In this document: positions 59,201 through 64,000 of the stretch, one piece after another | How the letters are laid out: every line of letters begins with the position of its first letter | Position numbering within the stretch: the first letter of the stretch is position 1 | Origin: Methanobacterium sp. SMA-27 | GTDB lineage: Archaea; Methanobacteriota; Methanobacteria; Methanobacteriales; Methanobacteriaceae | NCBI RefSeq assembly: GCF_000744455.1 | Contig: NZ_JQLY01000001.1 | Coordinates: 1,178,001-1,242,000 of the forward strand | Reading direction: 5' to 3' | Length of the DNA stretch: 64,000 nt | Notes under the pieces: generated by a model | What the model saw: only the letters and a program-made list of their open reading frames with translations | Told to the model about the DNA's origin: nothing | Database searches by the model: none | Program-made: the position numbers and the translations under genes

Positions 59201-59568
59201 CATTAACAATAAAATCGACGACAACAGCAGAAATAAACCAATCTGGAAGTTCAGGAACAGCAACAGAAAAAAATCCGGAACATATTCCAATGATTGAGTT
59301 TGATGATAAACCAATTAAAGTACCCGGCGAAACAAAAAACGATAGAATCTTGTGCAAGGCCTATAACGCATTATCTAATAAACCAAACGGAATTCACAGC
59401 ATGGAATTCACAAAAGACATTGCTGAAGTAGCTGAAGTTGATGAATATGAGGATCTATTAGGAGTTCAGTTTCAACTGAATCATGAAGGATATATCAAAT
59501 ATGATGCACGGTCACGTCTAATAACTCCTACAGAGAAGTTATTAAATAAATTTAAAGGCAATAATTGA
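56278..59568 (+). CDS. Replication protein: archaeo-eukaryotic primase-polymerase fused to a helicase
   Basis: A 1,096-residue protein. Residues 100-240 show AEP primase motifs: metal-binding SVDIDLS (Asp115, Asp117), SGNGIYLHIHPK (157-168) and a third acidic site near VKIDAIN (Asp217), as in PrimPols of archaeal plasmids. A middle linker region is Pro/Glu-rich. From about 530 a NTPase follows with GHGKGEIKR (Walker A-like) and WLVVDEAFNLL (Walker B). A C-terminal winged-helix region begins near 850 (EVLQWLIDNNAIDES). It likely starts replication of the element at the upstream repeats. ATG follows GGGAG. Confidence 0.85.
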   Translation: MKQKKEDVYLKKASIKKHYNNEEVQNIIRSFVDCEGSHKAAKFDNIGLYQHKQDRRRLLDFQNPKDFKFIIRKVDRVLLSTLNHFDVKVFDDWKDKSDSSPGSFQETVYFSLSVDIDLSGENTVHDVKALECLQTAGKFIYQKLSAITGDNVLPLFSGNGIYLHIHPKLVNLPEEYRDIERVNLFDVLTKAFNLYLQNLEFELYESHPEVHGLVKIDAINNKKRFFKTVLSLHRKLPYVVYPIDPVNFQIPMKSIPLSDNDLKEAEQLVNIFVNAEITREDFYPLGQALKEYEEDIKQRKREYVELDIQIPEKAIPIEIIKSEVVTASIMHPDSWDKGNTRRVAYIASLLNLCGWDSATIHNYINGIAIDWHVGAMDHVIDSWIGLHPPNIKTIYNKGSNYPSMSFGDCKMHLPDKPEYRSPLSQICKKATEEGYEVPGHETVEAPAETNSLMTTSEEVPDIEPEPDIKLEYPTMHLNNFDNLVTASDLFGDEYKVIFKALYYQLMSFRIRKSDLQMGRNKADGRINALYPLKAGHGKGEIKRIIKAFIQRSNMVYAEPTSLHAEQLCGKTVKSKNTDNYSFRYGYLARDWLVVDEAFNLLSSNELHYSEARKYIRTALDRFPGNTIHKETTEIGDAAPLEYDPTCPISIFLQPKTFDNDILVLEGDIRRVICVYVNMTGLDKRESYKRNIFDESDNEEALDAFCDYVNGIKTFDTFRATKEAKEVFAELFFDLLDYGFNFNDKIRNFMDIIAYTLQTHLLKFCAVQALQHNRNMIQPADVELAYLDLFEIMHHTYQYVNKKIPGFLNYGEGWQGAEAKDQEVLQWLIDNNAIDESSAVNSNDYKKQIMKIFKVKDRRARDIIKNHHEKGWIERKAKYQKDNKIWIAFKPESLGTVGSWQGSGLATDKDKEYSIKYYYILNNYYTLLDTTKDNPIANCQLDPENDILSEPEPAQTFTSMHIHDSTKIQHLENIQPLTIKSTTTAEINQSGSSGTATEKNPEHIPMIEFDDKPIKVPGETKNDRILCKAYNALSNKPNGIHSMEFTKDIAEVAEVDEYEDLLGVQFQLNHEGYIKYDARSRLITPTEKLLNKFKGNN

Positions 59569-59656
59569 TTTAATCATTAATTAATAACTTATAATAGTTT
59601 ATTTTATGTATTAGTGATTTTTTTTTGAAATAATCTAATTTTAAGAGGTATTTAAC

Positions 59657-60091
59657 ATGATAGAGAATATAAAATCTGAATTTAAACGATACGATATATG
59701 CTGGTTGATTAATTTTTTAAAAACCGAATCATGTGGCGTTAATATTGGAATATGCATGAAAAAAAGGCGAATAGCATTCATAGAACCATCAAATGATTAT
59801 TTGAAACCTATTATAGTCAAAGATGTTTATATTGACGAAGACAACACATGCGAAGAAAATAAGTTCTGCCTGAACACTCAGTGCCAACATAATAACAACA
59901 CACCAGAACAGTTCATGAAAGCGAAAAATATTGATTATGCTGACTATCCTGAGGGATGGGACAATTTATTATTTAATATAGAGAAAATGAACCAAATAAT
60001 TGAAGAATCACCAATAATACTGCAAGAAGACAACTTATATTTCGAATTACCAGTCATACAATGGCAAAAGGCAGAGAATTTATACAATTAA
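59657..60091 (+). CDS. Hypothetical protein of the integrated element, 144 aa
   Basis: A soluble protein with four cysteines in the middle (ENKFCLNTQCQHNN and nearby) and no known domain. The leader TTTTAAGAGGT before its ATG is the same as before the 93-residue gene at 60227, suggesting shared expression signals in this element. The function is unknown. Confidence 0.6.
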   Translation: MIENIKSEFKRYDICWLINFLKTESCGVNIGICMKKRRIAFIEPSNDYLKPIIVKDVYIDEDNTCEENKFCLNTQCQHNNNTPEQFMKAKNIDYADYPEGWDNLLFNIEKMNQIIEESPIILQEDNLYFELPVIQWQKAENLYN

Positions 60092-60115
60092 TATGTCTAA
60101 AATGCCTGCCTATGT

Positions 60116-60141
60116 GTAGTCGGGATTAATAACCCCACTAC
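60116..60141 (+). terminator. Hairpin between element genes
   Basis: GTAGT-C-GGG (60116-60124) pairs with CCC-C-ACTAC (60133-60141) around loop ATTAATAA, one mismatch. It lies 25 bases after the 144-residue gene. It could terminate transcription or be a regulatory stem. Confidence 0.4.
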
Positions 60142-60226
60142 CTAAATTTAAATATTATAAATAAGGCCATAACAAGCGATTTAATACAAACTAAGAGATT
60201 AAACAAGTTTTTAAGAGGTTTTTAAT

Positions 60227-60508
60227 ATGTCAATAAGCGAAGAAGAGATCCAAGAACATACCGATCCGTGGGATTTATCCTATGATGATCGTGATTTAAT
60301 ACTTTCAAAGCTGAATAATGCGATTGATAAAGTCCATGACAAGGCAATGAATGGTAGAGCATCGAAGAATGATAAATTCAGGGTTCAATGGTTTAAAACC
60401 CTAGCATATATGATTTCAATTTATAATCAAGTAAAGAAGGATGCAGATCTAGAAGATTTAGAAAAACAAGTCCAGCAATTGGCAAAACAAGTTAATAGGA
60501 TGGAGTAA
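60227..60508 (+). CDS. Small coiled-coil protein of the integrated element, 93 aa
   Basis: An acidic N-terminus (SEEEIQEHTDPWDLSYDDRD) is followed by helices and a heptad-type tail (LEDLEKQVQQLAKQVNRME). No domain is recognised. It is followed by the next gene after 2 bases, so both form an operon. Confidence 0.65.
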   Translation: MSISEEEIQEHTDPWDLSYDDRDLILSKLNNAIDKVHDKAMNGRASKNDKFRVQWFKTLAYMISIYNQVKKDADLEDLEKQVQQLAKQVNRME

Positions 60509-60510
60509 TC

Positions 60511-61107
60511 ATGAAAGCAGAATTTAAAAGATTAAAAGAAAATTTTATAGAAGTAGTATGGAATATTCCCATAGATGAACTAACAAAAATATATTATAAA
60601 CAAAGTTATGACACTATTCGAACTTTAAGGATAGATAAAGATCATGAAGAATATAAGATAAAGGCAGACCTATTGATGAAGTTCATTAAAAAAATGACCT
60701 ATCACCAGCGCAGGACGTGCATAGTAGAAGAAGTAAAAGCATATAATCAAGTTCTCGATGAATTGCAACTAAAGCATAGAACCGAAAATTTAACTTATAT
60801 ATGCTCAATGGTTTCCGATGCATGGTTTATCAATCGAGTTAATGATTTTTTGGACGCATACGATGAATCCGGTGATGATTTTTATTATAATGAAGCTAAG
60901 AATCTGATATGCCAGTTAAATACGGTGCATGATAAAATTAGCAACCCTGAAAAGATAAAGAGCATGGAAAGGTATGTTGAAAATTTAAAAACTAATGAAG
61001 ATTTAACAGAAGAAGAAATTAAGAAATTAGATTATCTAAAGCTATATATAGAAAGTTATCATCTTAGTGCACGTATAAACTGCGAAGAAGAGGATGAAAA
61101 TGATTGA
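60511..61107 (+). CDS. Hypothetical protein of the integrated element, 198 aa
   Basis: An all-helical, highly charged protein (IDELTKIYYKQSYDTIRTL, AYDESGDDFYYNEAKNLICQL) with a very acidic end (NCEEEDEND). No family is recognised. The ATG follows GGAG inside the end of the 93-residue gene, so translation is coupled. Confidence 0.65.
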   Translation: MKAEFKRLKENFIEVVWNIPIDELTKIYYKQSYDTIRTLRIDKDHEEYKIKADLLMKFIKKMTYHQRRTCIVEEVKAYNQVLDELQLKHRTENLTYICSMVSDAWFINRVNDFLDAYDESGDDFYYNEAKNLICQLNTVHDKISNPEKIKSMERYVENLKTNEDLTEEEIKKLDYLKLYIESYHLSARINCEEEDEND

Positions 61108-61192
61108 ATTTATTCTATATCTAATTTTTTTACTATTTATTTCCAGATTAATTAACTGAATTTTTATTTTATTTACATCGGAGGCAATATAT

Positions 61193-61384
61193 ATGAGTAG
61201 CATATCCACTAATAGTACCCAATACGTTTCTAATTATAAATGTAGTAATTGTAGTTCTTTGAATGTTCAATATAAAGCTAAAATGGATACCTCAATTATG
61301 AAAGAGGTATATCCCTATTTATGTACAACATGTTATAACAGAATGCCAAGGATTTATGGCACTGAATTTTATAAAAAAATATAA
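61193..61384 (+). CDS. Small zinc-ribbon protein of the integrated element, 63 aa
   Basis: CSNCSSLNVQYKAK and LCTTCYNR make a CxxC-x26-CxxC zinc ribbon. ATG follows GGAGG at the ideal distance. It is convergent with the integrase gene, whose stop codon directly adjoins its own. Function unknown. Confidence 0.65.
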   Translation: MSSISTNSTQYVSNYKCSNCSSLNVQYKAKMDTSIMKEVYPYLCTTCYNRMPRIYGTEFYKKI

Positions 61385-62602
61385 TTATTCATTTTTAATG
61401 TAACGTATAGCTTCAATTTCTCTTTGCAATTTTTCTAACTGCCCATCCTTCTCTGTATTAATCCGTGCTTGATTTTTAAGCTGTTTTTCCATTTCAGTTC
61501 TTAATTTAATATTTTCATTGTTAAGATCTTCATATTGGTTTATTAATTTTATTTCGACTGCATTTGTTGTCAAATAATTTAAAACTTCTAGATACTCTTC
61601 TTTTACTGCCTGTGGATCAGCTTTAAAGTAAGCTGATGTTGTTTTATCCAGATTATGCCCCATGATCCATCTAATCATTAAATGTGGCATTTTATTCTTT
61701 TCCAAGGTGCTAGCAAAGATTTTTCTTAAGATGTGTGGCCTAATATAACGTGAATCGTTTTGATTACTGAAACCAGCTTTATTGTTTAATCTTTTGATAG
61801 TTAAACTCATTAGAGTAGGTGAAACTCCTTCTAGATGTCTATTTAAGAATATACTTGTTTCAGGTGTTAGTGTTAATTGAGCTTTTCTATTTCTCTCTTC
61901 ATATCTTTTACATTTTCTGTTTAGGTCTTTTAAATAATTCATAATAGCATTGGTGGCTTCAGGACTGCTGAATGTGAAATACTTATGATCTGTTTTTATT
62001 CTAATTATGTGCCAAAGTGGTACAATATCATCCATTTGGTCTATCCTATTTATCAATTCATCGAGTGTTTTAGGGTATGGATCTAGACCATATGCATCAA
62101 AAAAATGTTCAAAGGTTAGAGAACATATTTCAGCTCTGCCCATGCCCGAACTAACTCCTAATAACATAATAGCTTTGAATGTAGGATTAGCATATTCTAG
62201 TAGGTTTTTTAGATCTTTCATAGATGGTAGGTCTTCGTACAATATTTCATTCCTATCACTCCGGGCATTAGTTCTAATCGTTTTTGGTAGAAGTATATCG
62301 TATTCAGCATAATAAGCTCTTATGCAACTAGTGGTAGTCTTTATGTAGCTATGTTTAAATTTTTGGTCTTCTAAATACTGCCTGAACTCTTGTAGGTATT
62401 TTCGTATCTTCCTACGTCTTAATCTCATTCCACTGTCCTCTTCCTCCTCAGCTTCTTCTATGAGTTCAGACAACGTCATACCAATGAGTTCAGTATATAA
62501 GTGAAGTGAGTGTATATATCGTACAATTGTACCATATTTCAGATTTCGTCTTTTACAAAAATCTACAAAATCTGGATCATTTTTAATATCTTCAGCTTTC
62601 AT
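61385..62602 (-). CDS. Tyrosine recombinase/integrase
   Basis: A 405-residue integrase of phage/plasmid type: an N-terminal SAM-like core-binding domain (residues 15-105) and a catalytic domain with Arg156 in SSGMGRAEI, His290-x-x-Arg293 in RPHILRKIFAS, Gly315-His316 in IMGHNLDKT and Tyr325 in TSAYFK. A coiled-coil tail (LNNENIKLRTEMEKQLKN) follows. All catalytic positions are kept, so it is probably active. It is related to the dead integrase at 24765, including an acidic EEAEEEEDSGMRLR region. It ends the integrated element, 54 bases from hdrC. Confidence 0.92.
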   Translation of the reverse strand: MKAEDIKNDPDFVDFCKRRNLKYGTIVRYIHSLHLYTELIGMTLSELIEEAEEEEDSGMRLRRRKIRKYLQEFRQYLEDQKFKHSYIKTTTSCIRAYYAEYDILLPKTIRTNARSDRNEILYEDLPSMKDLKNLLEYANPTFKAIMLLGVSSGMGRAEICSLTFEHFFDAYGLDPYPKTLDELINRIDQMDDIVPLWHIIRIKTDHKYFTFSSPEATNAIMNYLKDLNRKCKRYEERNRKAQLTLTPETSIFLNRHLEGVSPTLMSLTIKRLNNKAGFSNQNDSRYIRPHILRKIFASTLEKNKMPHLMIRWIMGHNLDKTTSAYFKADPQAVKEEYLEVLNYLTTNAVEIKLINQYEDLNNENIKLRTEMEKQLKNQARINTEKDGQLEKLQREIEAIRYIKNE

Positions 62603-62656
62603 AATATAAAATGGTATAATAAGTCTTATAAAGTTATCATATTAGAAGTGTGTTAC

Positions 62657-63247
62657 ATGAAAACTATTAAACTTAACAAAAATTCATTAAAACTTGTAAA
62701 GGATGTTTTAAATGATATGAAAGCATCCCCAGATCTTGGTATTTACAAGTGTGTACAATGTGGTATGTGCACATCCGTCTGTCCAGGAGCCAGTCAAACA
62801 GAATACGACCCTAGAGATATGATAAGAAGGGTTCTTGAAAACGATGAAACAGTTATAGACAATGAAGATATATGGAACTGTTTTTCATGCTACACCTGTA
62901 ACAGTGTATGCCCCTCTGGTAACAATGCAAGCGAAGTAAACCAGATACTAAGGCAAATGTCTATTGAAAGGGGAAAAGGTGCCGAAAAGATTACAGATTT
63001 CAGTGCTTATGGAGATAGTTTTATGGAACTGGGAGTTGGTTCCATACCAAGTAAATTTTTTGATGTCATGGTCAAAGATGTTGGAAAAGATTATATGGAT
63101 CTGAAGGTGAATATTGAGGATATACGTGCTGATCTTGGTCTTGGAAACTATATATTACCCAAAGAATCCACAGATGAAATTGAAGCTATACTTGATAAAT
63201 CCGGCTTTAAAAAAAGGCTTGAAAGAATAAAGAGATGTAAAAAATGA
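62657..63247 (+). CDS. hdrC: CoB-CoM heterodisulfide reductase subunit C
   Basis: About 196 residues with two 4Fe-4S motifs: CVQCGMCTSVCPG (Cys32, 35, 38, 42) and CFSCYTCNSVCPS (Cys75, 78, 81, 85). HdrC carries electrons to HdrB in the soluble HdrABC complex, which reduces the mixed disulfide of coenzymes M and B in the last step of methanogenesis. ATG 62657 is preferred over upstream starts, which would lie in the integrase promoter. It overlaps hdrB by ATGA. Confidence 0.93.
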   Translation: MKTIKLNKNSLKLVKDVLNDMKASPDLGIYKCVQCGMCTSVCPGASQTEYDPRDMIRRVLENDETVIDNEDIWNCFSCYTCNSVCPSGNNASEVNQILRQMSIERGKGAEKITDFSAYGDSFMELGVGSIPSKFFDVMVKDVGKDYMDLKVNIEDIRADLGLGNYILPKESTDEIEAILDKSGFKKRLERIKRCKK

Positions 63248-64000
63248 AATTTATACCTGATAAAGATATTTTACTCTTCAAAAGCTGTTTAGTGAATGTT
63301 GAATATCCTGGAGTTGAATCATCTACATGCTATATATTTGACAGGATCGATGTTGAATATTATGTGGATGAAAGACAATCATGTTGCACAGGGCTTGGAC
63401 ATTACTATGATCTATTTGATCAACTTTCAACAACTGCACTTGCTGCAAGAAACTTCCATATAGCAGCAGAAACTGGTCATAATAATATAGCAACCATGTG
63501 TGCAACATGTTATGCAATACTTAAAAAAACAGTTAAGATATTGAATCAGAATGAAGATGCAAGAAATCAAGTAAATAATATCCTTGATGAATCTGGACTT
63601 GAAGAAATGGAATACACACTGGACAGTATGGATCCGTCCAAAAACATATTCCATGTAGCTGAAATCCTATTCAATAAAAAAGATGAAATATCCAAGTTAG
63701 TAACTGTTGATCTTTCAGGATTCAAAATAGCAACCCATCATGCCTGCCACTACTGTAAGGTTCATTACAACGACACAATAGAAGGTGTTAGAGAACCTAA
63801 TCTTATAGATGGCCTCGTAAAGGCTGTTGGAATAGATACCATTGGATGGTATGACCATAAAAGAGTTACTTGCGGTGCTGGGTTCCGTCAGAGGTTTACC
63901 AACAAGGAAATTTCATTGGCTGTAACAGCAGAAAAGCTAGAGGCATTGAAAGATAAAGATGTGGAAATATTGTTACATATGTGTCCCAATTGTCAGATGC
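63244..64000 (+). CDS. hdrB: CoB-CoM heterodisulfide reductase subunit B, 3' end cut off
   Basis: The first 252 residues of HdrB, the site of heterodisulfide reduction. The first CCG domain is complete, with Cys14, Cys47-Cys48 in SCCTG and Cys86-x-x-Cys89 in MCATCYA. The second contains THHACHYCKVHY, GCxAG-type CGAG and CPNC at the edge. These hold the unusual non-cubane 4Fe-4S clusters. The gene runs off the right end of the window. It is translated together with hdrC. Confidence 0.95.
   Translation, partial: MKFIPDKDILLFKSCLVNVEYPGVESSTCYIFDRIDVEYYVDERQSCCTGLGHYYDLFDQLSTTALAARNFHIAAETGHNNIATMCATCYAILKKTVKILNQNEDARNQVNNILDESGLEEMEYTLDSMDPSKNIFHVAEILFNKKDEISKLVTVDLSGFKIATHHACHYCKVHYNDTIEGVREPNLIDGLVKAVGIDTIGWYDHKRVTCGAGFRQRFTNKEISLAVTAEKLEALKDKDVEILLHMCPNCQM

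Overview
The window looks like a chromosomal segment of a hydrogenotrophic methanogen of the order Methanobacteriales, most probably Methanobacterium. It is AT-rich. It encodes HdrC and HdrB of heterodisulfide reductase, an archaeal HMf-type histone, and a pseudomurein-lytic enzyme of provirus type. It uses GGAGG or GGTGA ribosome sites and archaeal TATA promoters.

Layout: 1-5.3 kb holds a MOSC-domain gene end, pdxS, a MalY/PatB-type C-S lyase, a NifX-like protein, cysK and a methyltransferase. 6.3-12.6 kb holds an ABC-2 exporter, an MBL hydrolase, two response regulators, a broken histidine kinase and a PfpI-type protein. 12.6-21.2 kb is accessory: an orphan HicB, structured non-coding elements, unknown genes, and a type IIG restriction-methylation gene overlapping a TIR-domain gene. 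The histone gene follows. 21.9-25.9 kb is a provirus remnant with a C71-like wall hydrolase, a 5'-truncated beta-helix gene and a frameshifted integrase, and it contains an unusual tandem array of four long hairpins. 26-41 kb is chiefly iron-sulfur and sulfur amino-acid metabolism: iscU, iscS, a metY-metX operon, tRNA-Cys, cysS, a GMC-like flavoprotein and a ThiF/MoeB protein. Within it lies a fluoride riboswitch in front of a CPA2 antiporter. 41-55 kb is a second defence island: an AlbA_2/Schlafen-like protein, a UvrD helicase, and a type I R-M operon carrying an inserted GmrSD-like gene. 55.4-62.6 kb is an integrated plasmid or virus with iterons, a PrimPol-helicase and an integrase. The window ends in hdrC and hdrB.

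The most interesting signal is a family of perfect 10-bp palindromes of the form AACnnnnGTT: AACGATCGTT, AACAATTGTT and AACTATAGTT. They sit at or near the promoters of cysK (two copies), iscU, iscS, metY-metX, a flavin-binding protein gene, tRNA-Cys and the GMC-like flavoprotein gene. In most cases the palindrome follows directly on a TATA-like box. This points to a cysteine/sulfur regulon, with an unknown regulator, that includes a tRNA gene.

Several genes carry single-base indels, mostly in short homopolymers (MBL hydrolase, histidine kinase, type IIG enzyme, integrase 1, PRC-barrel protein). These may be real decay or draft-sequence errors. All coordinates and motif counts were made by eye, and no database search was run.
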